NCBI RefSeq assembly: GCF_014656415.1
Contig: NZ_BNCJ01000001.1
Location: 485,406-549,405, forward strand
Origin: Seohaeicola zhoushanensis
GTDB taxonomy: Bacteria; Pseudomonadota; Alphaproteobacteria; Rhodobacterales; Rhodobacteraceae
DNA length: 64,000 bases
Direction: 5' to 3'
The translations under genes were made by a program, and so were the position numbers. The notes under the pieces are model-generated. The model was not told the DNA's origin and ran no database searches. It worked only from the letters and a program-made list of their open reading frames with translations. Each line of letters opens with the position of its first letter. Positions within the stretch are counted from its first letter, which is position 1. Of this stretch, positions 16,962 through 25,228 are shown in pieces.

Positions 16962-18014
16962 ATGGCAACCGCGACGCTCCGACGGGCCCTGAACGACCTG
17001 CCCAACGACCGGCCGCGCCGCAAGCGCATGTCGGGCCCGGAAAAGGCCGCGATCCTGTTCCTCTGCCTCGGCGAGAAACGCGGATCCGAGCTGATGAAGA
17101 AGCTCGACGAGGACGAGATCCAGAAGATCACCCGCGCCATGTCGCGCCTCGGCATGATCGACGGCGAGCAGGTCGAGCAGGTGATGACCGAGTTCACCGA
17201 GAACGTCTACAACGGCGGCTCGATCGTCGGTTCCTTCTCGGTGGCCGAAAAGCTGCTGCGGAACTTCCTGCCGGGCGAGCAGGTCGAAGCGATCCTCAAG
17301 GATATCTCCGGCCCGCTCAAGGAACGCGACCTCTGGGCGCGGTTCAGCCAGATCAACGAGAACGTCATCGCCAACTACCTCAAGGGCGAGCATTCGCAGA
17401 CCGCCGCGGCAATCCTGTCGAACGTCGCCACCGATGTCGCCGCCCGCGTGCTGCCGCTGCTGGGCACCGAACGGATGCAGGACGTGATCGAGCGGATGAT
17501 CAAGATGGAGGCCGTTCCGGCCGAGATGATGTCCGAGATCGAGGAGACCCTGAAGACCGAGCTGATGGGTGCAGCGGAATCCTCGGGCCGGGACATGCAC
17601 AAGCAGATGGCCGAGCTGTTCAACAAGCTCGACCGCAATGCCTTCGAAGAACTCGCCGGCGTCCTGGAAGAGAAGATGCCCGATGCCTTCACCAGCATCA
17701 AGCAGCGCATGTTCACCTTCGACGACCTGGTCAAGCTCGACGCGATGGCGCTGGCGCGGGTGATGCGCGGGGTGCCGGGCAACACGCTGCCGGTCGCGCT
17801 GCGCGGGGCCAGCAAAGAGGTGCGCGACCACTTCCTGGCGCAGCTTCCGGGCCGGTCGCGCGACATGCTGGCCGAAGAGATGAACAACATGGGACCGGTG
17901 CGCGGGCGCGACGTGCGGACGGCGCAGCTGGCGATGGTGGATTACGCCAAGGAACTGGCCGACGAAGACGTCATCCAACTGCCGACGGAATCCGAGGAAG
18001 ACGACTTCATTTGA
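16962..18014 (+). CDS. fliG: Flagellar motor switch protein FliG
   Basis: FliG is the torque-generating rotor protein that contacts MotA. The 350-residue product has the N-terminal FliF-binding domain (GPEKAAILFLCLGE), a middle domain with the ARM motif, and a C-terminal torque domain with the charged helix (KEVRDHFLAQLPGRSRDMLAEEM). It ends 10 nt before the convergent fliJ-like gene. A 7-bp hairpin (18017-18023 with 18033-18039) lies at this junction and may end both transcripts. Confidence 0.96.
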   Translation: MATATLRRALNDLPNDRPRRKRMSGPEKAAILFLCLGEKRGSELMKKLDEDEIQKITRAMSRLGMIDGEQVEQVMTEFTENVYNGGSIVGSFSVAEKLLRNFLPGEQVEAILKDISGPLKERDLWARFSQINENVIANYLKGEHSQTAAAILSNVATDVAARVLPLLGTERMQDVIERMIKMEAVPAEMMSEIEETLKTELMGAAESSGRDMHKQMAELFNKLDRNAFEELAGVLEEKMPDAFTSIKQRMFTFDDLVKLDAMALARVMRGVPGNTLPVALRGASKEVRDHFLAQLPGRSRDMLAEEMNNMGPVRGRDVRTAQLAMVDYAKELADEDVIQLPTESEEDDFI

Positions 18015-18023
18015 AAGGCGCGC

Positions 18024-18458
18024 TCAGCGCCGGCGCGCCTGTTCGCGCCACCAGCGGATCTGGGCCAGTTCGCTCAGTTCCGCCTCTTCCCTGGCCGCGC
18101 GTTCCTTCGCCCGTTGCGCCAGCGCGTCGAGCCGCAGGATCTCGTAGGACTTGATCTCGCGAAAGCTCTCGGCCACGCGGTCGGCGATCTTGCTCGCCTT
18201 GGCCTCGATCGCGTCCTGGCTTTTCTGGTTGCGGTCGATTTCCGAGCGGACGGAGCGCACGAAATTGCCAAGATAGCCCCGCAGCGCCGGATCGGCGCAT
18301 TGCGCGCCTTCGTCCATGCTGGTCTCGAGCTCTTGCTTTGCTCTTTCGAGCAGGCCAGCCTCGGCTCTCAGCTGGCCCAGTTCCTGCGTCTCGGATTCGA
18401 TCTCGTGCCGGCGGACGCGTTCCAGAAGTTCCAGCGCGGCGATGCGGCGCTCGTCCAC
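18024..18458 (-). CDS. fliJ: FliJ-like coiled-coil export chaperone escort
   Basis: A 144-residue, highly charged protein predicted to be almost wholly alpha-helical and coiled-coil (RRIAALELLERVRRHEIESE through EILRLDALAQRAKERAAREEAEL). FliJ proteins have this size and character. They sit in the centre of the FliI hexamer and join it to FlhA. No other FliJ candidate is in the window. The GTG at 18458 lies 1 nt past the stop of the preceding 82-residue gene, so the two are probably coupled. Sequence signatures of FliJ are weak, so the name rests on size, composition and context. Confidence 0.65.
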   Translation of the reverse strand: MDERRIAALELLERVRRHEIESETQELGQLRAEAGLLERAKQELETSMDEGAQCADPALRGYLGNFVRSVRSEIDRNQKSQDAIEAKASKIADRVAESFREIKSYEILRLDALAQRAKERAAREEAELSELAQIRWWREQARRR

Positions 18459-18459
18459 C

Positions 18460-18708
18460 TTAGTGGCCTGTCTTCGGGGCCGCCTGCGCCCCGGCATCGG
18501 CGGGCGGCGGGCCGCCCAGCTTGATCTCCAGCGCCGCGCGCATCCGGTCGGTGATCTCGGGCGGCAGCATGTGGCGCGCCTTGGGGACGGTCACGGGAAC
18601 GGCGATGGTTTCTGTCGGGATCTTGCGCACCGACGAGGCCGGCATCTCGCCGCCGGCGGCCAGGGCCAGCCCCGGCAGCAGCGCGAAGGCAGCCGCCAGG
18701 CGGATCAC
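18460..18708 (-). CDS. Small secreted protein between motA and fliJ
   Basis: An 82-residue product with a clear signal peptide (MIRLAAAFALLPGLALAAG, cleavage near 19-20). The mature part is about 62 residues and includes IAVPVTVPKARHMLPPEITD and a Pro/Ala-rich tail. I do not recognise the family. The GTG start overlaps the motA stop by 4 bp, and the stop is followed at once by the fliJ-like start. That coupling is good evidence that it is real and flagellar. A periplasmic role near the stator is a guess. Confidence 0.65.
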   Translation of the reverse strand: MIRLAAAFALLPGLALAAGGEMPASSVRKIPTETIAVPVTVPKARHMLPPEITDRMRAALEIKLGGPPPADAGAQAAPKTGH

Positions 18709-19577
18709 GACGACGACGAGGCCAGGGCGCGCTGGCTCTCTTCCACCGCGTAGAAGTTCGGCTGCATCCGGGTCGGGATCGCGCCGCGGCCGATCTCGAT
18801 GCAGATGTTCGGCGGATGGTTGGCGACGATGGCCAGGAAGATGTCTCGGATCACGACGTAGAAGTTGCCGTCCTCTTCCTCGATCTGCTTCAGCCGGCCC
18901 GAGATCGGCTGCACCATGCAATAGGCCAGGAACACGCCGAGGAAGGTCCCGACCAGAGCGCCGCCGATCATGCCGCCCAGAACCTCGGGCGGCTGGTCGA
19001 TCGACGACATGGTCTTGATGACGCCGAGAACGGCCGCGACGATCCCGATGGCGGGGAGGCCGTCGGCCATGGTCTGGATCGCGTGCGAACTGGCCAGCGC
19101 CTCGTGGTGGTGCTTCTTGAGCTTGCGGTTGATCACGTCCTCGGTCTGGAAGCGGTCGTCGAACTGCATCGACAGCATCCGGAAGCTGTCGGTGATGAGC
19201 TCGATGGCGAAGTGGTCGTGCTGCACCTTGGGATAGCGCGAGAAGATCTCGCTCTCGTTCGGCTTCTCGATGTGGTCGTCGAGCGCGAGGATGCCGCTCT
19301 GCTTGTAGATCCGGGCCAGTTCATACATCAGGCTGAGCAGGTCTTCGTAATCCTTGCCCTTCCACTTGGGGCCCTTGATCACCTTGACCACGCCTGCCAT
19401 CGCGCTTTTCAGCATCGCCATCGAGTTGGCGATGACAAAGGCCCCGATGGCCGCGCCCCCGATCATCATGCCTTCGAAGGGCAGCGCGTGGAGCACGATG
19501 TCCATCTTGCCGCCTGACAGGATGAAGCCGCCAAAGACAAGCCCGAAGACCATCGCGAGTCCAAGGAAAACCGTCAT
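18705..19577 (-). CDS. motA: Flagellar motor stator protein MotA
   Basis: MotA forms the proton channel with MotB and drives rotation through FliG. The 290-residue product has four membrane segments and the large cytoplasmic loop. The loop contains the region around Arg90/Glu98 of E. coli MotA (LLSLMYELARIYKQSGILALDDHIE). The start is the ATG at 19577 (MTVFLGLAMVFG). Longer in-frame starts upstream would add non-conserved sequence. MotB is encoded apart at 25.7 kb. Confidence 0.95.
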   Translation of the reverse strand: MTVFLGLAMVFGLVFGGFILSGGKMDIVLHALPFEGMMIGGAAIGAFVIANSMAMLKSAMAGVVKVIKGPKWKGKDYEDLLSLMYELARIYKQSGILALDDHIEKPNESEIFSRYPKVQHDHFAIELITDSFRMLSMQFDDRFQTEDVINRKLKKHHHEALASSHAIQTMADGLPAIGIVAAVLGVIKTMSSIDQPPEVLGGMIGGALVGTFLGVFLAYCMVQPISGRLKQIEEEDGNFYVVIRDIFLAIVANHPPNICIEIGRGAIPTRMQPNFYAVEESQRALASSSS

Positions 19578-19644
19578 TTCTACGTCCGTATGCTTGAAGA
19601 GAGCGTCAAATTTGCAAATCCGTCCAAGAACATGATAAACATAA

Positions 19645-19676
19645 TTGACTTCCCTACAAGTATAATTGAGTATAAA
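19645..19676 (+). promoter_or_regulatory. AT-rich promoter region upstream of the glycosylation unit
   Basis: The motA-19711 divergent region holds TTGACT (19645-19650), ACAAGTATA (19656-19664) overlapping TATAAT (19661-19666), and a second TATAAA (19671-19676). TTGACT to TATAAA is 20 nt, too long for an ideal promoter, so the exact hexamers are uncertain. ACAAGTATA is also found before fliF, and ACAAGTAT inverted before the sigma-factor gene. Confidence 0.35.
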
Positions 19677-19710
19677 TCCAACGTCCAGCTGCCAATCTGA
19701 CGCCAAGAGC

Positions 19711-20754
19711 ATGAATAACTCAGAAGCCTTCGCATATAGTTTCGACGAGGAACTGGTCCGCAGCGTCCTGCCCGACTGGCCGGCGGACATCAGCGTGCTT
19801 CTGTGTCTCAAGGCCGACGGCAGCTGCCGCACCGTGATTTACCACAACGAGGAAGGCACCCGCGCCCTGCGCCGCGCGGCTGCGGTTCTCGACCTGCCGA
19901 CCCGCAGCTTCGCCGTTGCGCCCGAGGTCAAGGGCTGGCCCACCCGCGCCGTCCGGTTCTCGGAAGAGCAGGACATGCTGACCATCGTTTCCGGGGTCAG
20001 CGGGCTGGTCGACAAGGCCAAGGCCTATGCCGAGAACTACAAGACCGAGCAGGAGCAGGCGAGCCGGAAGGAGGCCGAGGGCTCCGAGCCCGTCCGTGCC
20101 GGTCCGACGCGCCGCCTCAACCTCGGTCTCGCCAAGGCGGATATCGCCGAGAAGGTGCGCCGGCTCACCGCCGAGACACCACAGCCGCCAGCACCTCCGG
20201 CCGCCAGGATGCCCTTCGGTTTCATGCCGGGCGGGCCGCAGCGCGAATGCCAATTCGGCGCAGGCCATATCGGCATCGCCGGCAGCTTTGTCCGCGTCAT
20301 CCTCGCGCCCGAACGGGTCACCGTGAACACCGATCCGGTGGTGGTGAACGAGATCGGCTTCAGTGCTGACTTCCTGCGCTTCTACCTGCCGCGCGCGGCG
20401 CTGGCCGGCTGGCTTCCGGGCCGGGCCGCCGTGCTCGACATCCCGCTCGGCTCCTTCCCCGAAGCGCTGCTGCGCGCCTTCGAGGGCCGGCTGCTGCATG
20501 TCGAGGCGACGATCACCTCCGAGGGCGTCTTCCTTGCGCCGGGCGGTCCCGTGACCGAGCCGCGCGTCGAGGTCGAAGAAGAACCGCAACTGACCCCCCA
20601 GCCATCGGCAAGACCCAGGCGCCGTTGGCTCACGCCGCTGCGGGCGGCGGCGGCGGCCTGTGTTGTCGCCGGCACCGCAGCGGCGGCAGTCAACATGGTG
20701 CCACTCGGCCCGGTCAGCGCCTTCGAGCGGATTCTGGCCAGCAACTCGGAATGA
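19711..20754 (+). CDS. Unknown membrane-anchored protein in the flagellin-modification unit
   Basis: A 347-residue protein I cannot place in a family. It has a folded-looking N-terminal part (residues about 1-125, including VSVLLCLKADGSCRTVIYHN-like beta structure) and a Pro-rich linker (about 155-175). A second domain follows (about 185-285, FGAGHIGIAGSFVRVILAPE and on), then an acidic linker and a hydrophobic segment near the C-terminus (about 311-332, after RPRRRW). That suggests a cytoplasmic protein tethered by a C-terminal helix. The start is ATG 19711. Its stop overlaps the start of the GT2-FkbM gene (ATGA), so the two are translationally coupled. Confidence 0.8.
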   Translation: MNNSEAFAYSFDEELVRSVLPDWPADISVLLCLKADGSCRTVIYHNEEGTRALRRAAAVLDLPTRSFAVAPEVKGWPTRAVRFSEEQDMLTIVSGVSGLVDKAKAYAENYKTEQEQASRKEAEGSEPVRAGPTRRLNLGLAKADIAEKVRRLTAETPQPPAPPAARMPFGFMPGGPQRECQFGAGHIGIAGSFVRVILAPERVTVNTDPVVVNEIGFSADFLRFYLPRAALAGWLPGRAAVLDIPLGSFPEALLRAFEGRLLHVEATITSEGVFLAPGGPVTEPRVEVEEEPQLTPQPSARPRRRWLTPLRAAAAACVVAGTAAAAVNMVPLGPVSAFERILASNSE

Positions 20755-22094
20755 AATGCGCGGTCATAACCCCGGTCGGCCCCGGCCACGGGGCTCTGCT
20801 GGAGTCCTCCTGCGCGCCCTCGGTCGCGCAAGCCCGCGCCTATGACCCCGGGCCATTCGAGACCATCGAACATTTCGTGATGGACGACACCGAGGGCCGG
20901 CACGGCCGCTCGAACCGCCGCAATACCGCGTTGGATCGGGCGCAGGCCGAGGGCTTCGACTGGGTCTTCTTCCTCGACGCCGATGACGTGATGACCCCGA
21001 ACGCCTTTCAGGCCTTTGGCCGGGTGATCGAAGCGGAACCCGATCTGGACGCGGTCTGGGGCCTGATCTGCACCTTCGACGACAACGGCGACCCGGCCTT
21101 GCGCGAGGGCCAGCCGGAACGCATCGACACCCGCGCCCAGCTGCTGACGGTCGAGCCGCATCTCTCACTACAGATCGGCGCCTTTGTCCGAACCGCCTGC
21201 GCCGCGCGCTTCGGCTTCGATGCGGCGATGAACACCGGCGAGGATTTCAAGTTCTACTACCAGCTCTGGGCCGATTGCCATTGCGCCAAGCGGCCCGAGA
21301 TCTTCTTCGTCAACCGGCGCGGTCAGCATTCCACGGGCCCGCGCGGGGCCACCGGGGCCGACTGGCAGACGGCGGTGTCAAAACTCTGGGCCGAGCAGCT
21401 GGCCGAGGTGCCGGTCTACGCCGAGATCCGCGATACCGAGGGCGCGCCGGCCCGGATGCGCGTCACCAACCCGCGCGACCTGATCCAGGCCTCGCACCTG
21501 CGTGGGCAATTCTTCGAGGAAAGCTCGCTTGCCAAGCTCAAGCGCCTGCTGAACCAGCCAAAGCCGAACATCGTCGAGGTCGGGGCCAACATCGGCAACC
21601 ATGTCGTCTGGTATGCCCGCCACCTCGACCCGGCGCGCATCTACCCGGTGGAGCCCAACCCCGAGGCGCTGGCGCTGCTGGATCAGAACATCGCCGCCAA
21701 CGGCATCGCCGACCGCATCGATCGGCGCGGCTGGGGACTGGGTGCGGGCCGGGGCGAGGGGCGTTTCGCCGCCGTGACCGATGACGCCGACAACCTCGGC
21801 GCCACCCGCCTCGTCGCCGCCAGCGACGGCGGGATCGAGACCCGCAGCCTTGATGCGCTATTGGGCATGGACCGTGTCGATTTCATCAAGATCGACGCCG
21901 AGGGCATGGAGCTCGACGTGCTCGACGGCGCGGCGGGGCTGATCGCCCGCGACCGCCCGGTGATCTGGATCGAGGTGCTGCGCAAGAACATCATGGGGTT
22001 CGTGCAGGACTGGTGCCGCCGCGCCAATTACCGCGTGGTCGACAGCACTGCCTATCGCAACACCATCGACTACTTCGTCGTGCCGAGGGACTGA
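20751..22094 (+). CDS. Glycosyltransferase (GT2-like) fused to FkbM-family methyltransferase
   Basis: A 447-residue two-domain enzyme. Residues about 1-220 look like a GT-A glycosyltransferase, with VFFLDADD giving a DxD metal site at 76-78 and NTGEDFKFYYQLW near 161-173. Residues about 270-447 are an FkbM-type SAM methyltransferase: EVGANIGNH at 276-284 is the SAM loop, and FIKIDAEGMELDVLDGA at 378-394 is the family signature. It should transfer a sugar and O-methylate a glycan or sugar. The acceptor is unknown. Its position between an orphan membrane protein and a FlmG-like TPR-glycosyltransferase points to flagellin glycan assembly. Confidence 0.85.
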   Translation: MKCAVITPVGPGHGALLESSCAPSVAQARAYDPGPFETIEHFVMDDTEGRHGRSNRRNTALDRAQAEGFDWVFFLDADDVMTPNAFQAFGRVIEAEPDLDAVWGLICTFDDNGDPALREGQPERIDTRAQLLTVEPHLSLQIGAFVRTACAARFGFDAAMNTGEDFKFYYQLWADCHCAKRPEIFFVNRRGQHSTGPRGATGADWQTAVSKLWAEQLAEVPVYAEIRDTEGAPARMRVTNPRDLIQASHLRGQFFEESSLAKLKRLLNQPKPNIVEVGANIGNHVVWYARHLDPARIYPVEPNPEALALLDQNIAANGIADRIDRRGWGLGAGRGEGRFAAVTDDADNLGATRLVAASDGGIETRSLDALLGMDRVDFIKIDAEGMELDVLDGAAGLIARDRPVIWIEVLRKNIMGFVQDWCRRANYRVVDSTAYRNTIDYFVVPRD

Positions 22095-22095
22095 G

Positions 22096-23949
22096 ATGAC
22101 CGACCAAGCCGCCCTCAGCCGCAAGGATCGCCGCGTCCGGATCGCCAAGGCCGCCAAGGTCTATGGCATCAAGGGGCAGGAATCGCTGGACCTGCACGAG
22201 GCTTATAACGCGCTGGCGCGGGGCGAGGTGATGCGCGCCGTGCAACTCGCGCATCCGATCACCCAGAGCCACCCCGCCAGCCCGCACGCCTGGATCGTCA
22301 TGGGCGGCGCCGCGCTTGCGCAGCGCGAGGGACGCACGGCCAAGGCCTTCTTCGCCGAGGCGCAGGCGATGCGGCCCAAGGACCCGCTGGTGCTGGGCGG
22401 TCTCGCCAAGGCGCATGTGCTGGACGCCGAGGTCGAAGAGGCGGTGACGCTGATCCCCCGCGCCTTTGCCGCCGGCAGCGAGGACGCGGGCCTCGCCCGG
22501 CTCTATCTCGAACTGATGGCCCAGCTCGGACGGCGCATCCTGGCGGCCGACCTGATGGAGGCGCATGTGCTGCGCCTCAAGGATGCGGGCGTCTGCCTCA
22601 AGCTGGCCGACATGCTGGTCGATGCCGACGAACCCAATCGCGCGGCGAAGTTCTACGAACAGGCTTATAACCTCGACCCGAAACCCGAGGCGCACCAGAT
22701 CGGCCGCCTGCGCGGTCTGGTCACGCAATGCCGCTTTGCCGAGGCCGAACCCCTGGCGCTCGACCTGCTGGGCAGGGTCAAGGACCGCGATGCTGTGATG
22801 GGGATGCATCTCCTCATGCTGCGGGTCATGGGCCGTTCCGACGAGGCCGAGAACCTTGCCGCCGGCTTCGACTTTGCCTCGCCCGAGGGCTTTGCCCATG
22901 CGCGCGGCGTGATGGCGAACATCCACCAGGACCGGGGCGACGACGCGGCGGCGGATGCCGCATTCCTCGAGGCGATCCACGTCACGGGCGCCGGCGGCAA
23001 CATGGCCAAGGCCTATGGCGTCTTCCTGCTGCGCAAGGGCGACTATGCCGCCGCCGCGCCGCATTATGCCGAACGCTTCCCGGCGCAGCAGCGCGCGCTG
23101 ATCCCGCTTGAGAACGCCGCGCCGGACAACCTCGCCTCGTTGGGCCGCGTCCTGCTGATGGGCGAACAGGGGATCGGCGACCAGCTGGCGCTGCTGGAGC
23201 TGCTGCGCCTCGCGCCGCTGGCGCCGGACGCGCAGGTCACGCTGATCGCAGACGCACGTTTCGGCCCGCTGCTTGCCGGCAATACGCTGGGCATCGCTCA
23301 TCATGACCGCAAGAACTTCCTGTCCAACCCGCAAAAGCTCGCGCCGAACCAGCTGGTCTATCTCGGCGACCTTACCCGTTACCTCGACGGCGCAGAGCCG
23401 GCCGCGCGGCAGGGGGCGTACCTCGTGCCCGATGCTGCTCGCAGCGATGCTCTGCGCCGTAAATATTCCGAAATGGCGCATGGCGCGCCAGTTGTCGGCG
23501 TCGCCTGGAAGAGCACCAGCCTGATCGGCCACCTCCGCTCGGTCCCGCTGGCCCGCCTCGCACAGGCGCTGCCGCAGGGCGCGCTGGTGGTGAACCTGCA
23601 ATACGGCGATGTCGCCGCCGAAATCAAAGCTGCGCAGGAGGCCCGCCCCGACCTGCGTTTCGTCACCGACGCCGAGGTCGACCAGATGACCGATCTCGCC
23701 GGGTTCGCCGCGCAGATTGCCGCGCTGGACTTTGTCGCCAGCATCGACAACACCACCGCCCACATGTGCGGCGCGCTGGGTCATGCCGGGGCGCATCTGC
23801 TGATCCCTGAGGGGGCGGATTGCATGTGGTACTGGGGCGGCGGTGGCAGCTCGGATCCCTGGTATGGCGCGGCGACGCTACACCGCCAGGAAAAGGCCAG
23901 CGACTGGGACGCGCCGCTTGCCGCGCTGGCCGAGGCGCTGGCGCGATGA
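22096..23949 (+). CDS. TPR-glycosyltransferase, FlmG-like flagellin glycosyltransferase
   Basis: A 617-residue protein. Residues about 30-330 are TPR-like helical repeats (for example LHEAYNALARGEVMRAVQLA, PHAWIVMGGAALAQREGRTA). Residues about 345-617 are a GT-B-type domain with RVLLMGEQGIGDQLALLELL and, near the end, NTTAHMCGALGHAGAHLLIP and MWYWG...PWYG. These are signatures of TPR-linked glycosyltransferases related to GT9/GT41. Caulobacter FlmG has the same layout: its TPR part binds flagellin and its C-terminal part glycosylates it. The gene lies inside the flagellar cluster, 1 nt after the GT2-FkbM gene. No nonulosonic-acid synthesis genes are in the window, so the donor sugar must be made elsewhere. 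Confidence 0.85.
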   Translation: MTDQAALSRKDRRVRIAKAAKVYGIKGQESLDLHEAYNALARGEVMRAVQLAHPITQSHPASPHAWIVMGGAALAQREGRTAKAFFAEAQAMRPKDPLVLGGLAKAHVLDAEVEEAVTLIPRAFAAGSEDAGLARLYLELMAQLGRRILAADLMEAHVLRLKDAGVCLKLADMLVDADEPNRAAKFYEQAYNLDPKPEAHQIGRLRGLVTQCRFAEAEPLALDLLGRVKDRDAVMGMHLLMLRVMGRSDEAENLAAGFDFASPEGFAHARGVMANIHQDRGDDAAADAAFLEAIHVTGAGGNMAKAYGVFLLRKGDYAAAAPHYAERFPAQQRALIPLENAAPDNLASLGRVLLMGEQGIGDQLALLELLRLAPLAPDAQVTLIADARFGPLLAGNTLGIAHHDRKNFLSNPQKLAPNQLVYLGDLTRYLDGAEPAARQGAYLVPDAARSDALRRKYSEMAHGAPVVGVAWKSTSLIGHLRSVPLARLAQALPQGALVVNLQYGDVAAEIKAAQEARPDLRFVTDAEVDQMTDLAGFAAQIAALDFVASIDNTTAHMCGALGHAGAHLLIPEGADCMWYWGGGGSSDPWYGAATLHRQEKASDWDAPLAALAEALAR

Positions 23950-23955
23950 CCCGGC

Positions 23956-24627
23956 TCAGCCCTGCGCCTGCACCAGGTATTCCAGCGTATATCCGACCGA
24001 GCGGATCGTGCGCAGTTCCAACCTGTCCGGATAGGCCTGCCGCAGCTTGCGGCGGATCCGCGTCACGTAGACGTCGAAACGCCGGTCGCCATATTGCCAG
24101 GGCGTGCCGTATAGCTCTTGCGACAGCGCATCGCGGGTGACGATCTGACCCAGGTTCGCCGAAAATATGCGCAGGATGTTCGCCTCGGCCTGCTTCAGGT
24201 CGAGCTTTCCGATCATCCCGTTGACGGTGGCCTCGACTTGGCGCGCCTGCGCGGGGGCCATGCGGGCCAGCCCGCGGGTGATCCGCGCCGCGGCCTCGGA
24301 CGGGCGCAGCGGCATCCGCAGCACGTCATGCGCCCCGGCGGCAAAGGCGCGCGCGGCGCTGTCCTCGGTATCGGCGGCGTCGACGGCGATCACCAGGCAT
24401 TCGGGCATGTTCACGCAGAGCCGCGATACCAGCCCCAGCGCGCCGTTGGCCGACGAATCCACCGCGACGATCGCCAGACGCAGTGCCATCGGCACCTCGA
24501 AAATGCCATCGACCTGGTAGGGCTCGGCCAGGTTCACCACGCAATCCAGGCCCAGGCGCTGCGCGACCTTGAGCAGGTCCGCGCGCTGTCGCCGATCCGG
24601 AACGACGATGATGCAAGCTCCGCTCAC
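23956..24627 (-). CDS. OmpR-type transcriptional regulator with degenerate receiver
   Basis: A 223-residue protein. The C-terminal half is a winged-helix DNA-binding domain (LDLKQAEANILRIFSANLGQ, RFDVYVTRIRRKLRQ, RTIRSVGYTLEY). The N-terminal half has the receiver fold length, but the acidic pocket is reduced and the conserved Lys is missing (MPLRPSE), so normal phosphorylation is doubtful. I chose GTG 24627. An ATG at 24735 would add 36 hydrophobic or basic residues. It ends 7 bp from the TPR-glycosyltransferase gene (convergent) and probably regulates flagellar or glycosylation genes. Confidence 0.75.
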   Translation of the reverse strand: MSGACIIVVPDRRQRADLLKVAQRLGLDCVVNLAEPYQVDGIFEVPMALRLAIVAVDSSANGALGLVSRLCVNMPECLVIAVDAADTEDSAARAFAAGAHDVLRMPLRPSEAAARITRGLARMAPAQARQVEATVNGMIGKLDLKQAEANILRIFSANLGQIVTRDALSQELYGTPWQYGDRRFDVYVTRIRRKLRQAYPDRLELRTIRSVGYTLEYLVQAQG

Positions 24628-24819
24628 CAGGGAATCCGTCGGCTGATGTTGTACGACAAGCAACAAAGCTATGCGGTCACGAAGGATTCTCCAACCCCGG
24701 GCAAACAAAAATGCAAGAAATGCACAATCCTTCAACCAACCTTAACTATTTTTGCATAATTGTCCTTGAAACCAAGAAGAAGTTCGCGATCGAACGTGAA
24801 GCCGAGGGACGGTAGGCCG

Positions 24820-25110
24820 TTGAGGAGAACATACAGGATTCTGCGCTGGCTCTGGCGGCGCGGCGATCGGCCCGACAGGCCGGAACCCGCTATCGCCATT
24901 GAGAATAGCGTGACGCCGAACGTGCTCATCTGCCTGGAAACAGGCACCCGGCACGTCTCGCTGCGCCGTCATCTGGCCGAAACGCTGGGCCTCTCCCCGG
25001 ACGAGTATCGCCGCCGGTGGGGCCTTCCCGATGATTATCCGATGGTTTCCAGGAACTACCTAAACCAACGCAACAAAACGCTTTTCGGTGGACTGCCGAA
25101 AGCAGAGTGA
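24820..25110 (+). CDS. Short MucR/Ros-like transcriptional regulator
   Basis: A product of about 96 residues whose C-terminal part is a MucR-type core: TPNVLICLETGTRHVSLRRHL, then LGLSPDEYRRRWGLPDDYPMVSRNYLNQRN. In classical Ros/MucR proteins the finger is C-x2-C-x9-H. Here only one Cys is kept (CLETG), so zinc may be bound differently or not at all. The usual N-terminal helical domain is short. The start is uncertain: TTG 24820 has GAGGGA about 10 nt upstream, and GTG 24910 would give a 66-residue core. It precedes a canonical MucR gene in the same orientation. Confidence 0.6.
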   Translation: MRRTYRILRWLWRRGDRPDRPEPAIAIENSVTPNVLICLETGTRHVSLRRHLAETLGLSPDEYRRRWGLPDDYPMVSRNYLNQRNKTLFGGLPKAE

Positions 25111-25228
25111 AGAACAGAAAAAGCGTCTTTCCGATTGATTCTTGGGCAGTTCCGAGTTTCATCTAGATCTGAGGGCGTTTTCGGAATACCTGTTTATGAG
25201 TCTTGCGCATGGGCAGGTCGGAGGCAGA

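Noticed and set aside
16074-17978. 634-residue open frame antisense to fliP and fliG
   Set aside because: His- and Arg-rich shadow of two well-supported genes.
18017-18039. GC hairpin at the fliG-fliJ junction as a stand-alone terminator
   Set aside because: It overlaps the coding end of the fliJ-like gene, has only 7 bp of stem and no U-tract, so it is mentioned under fliG but not called.
19578-19832. Upstream extension of motA by 85 codons
   Set aside because: The added sequence is not MotA-like and would cover the divergent promoter region. The MTVFLG start fits the family.
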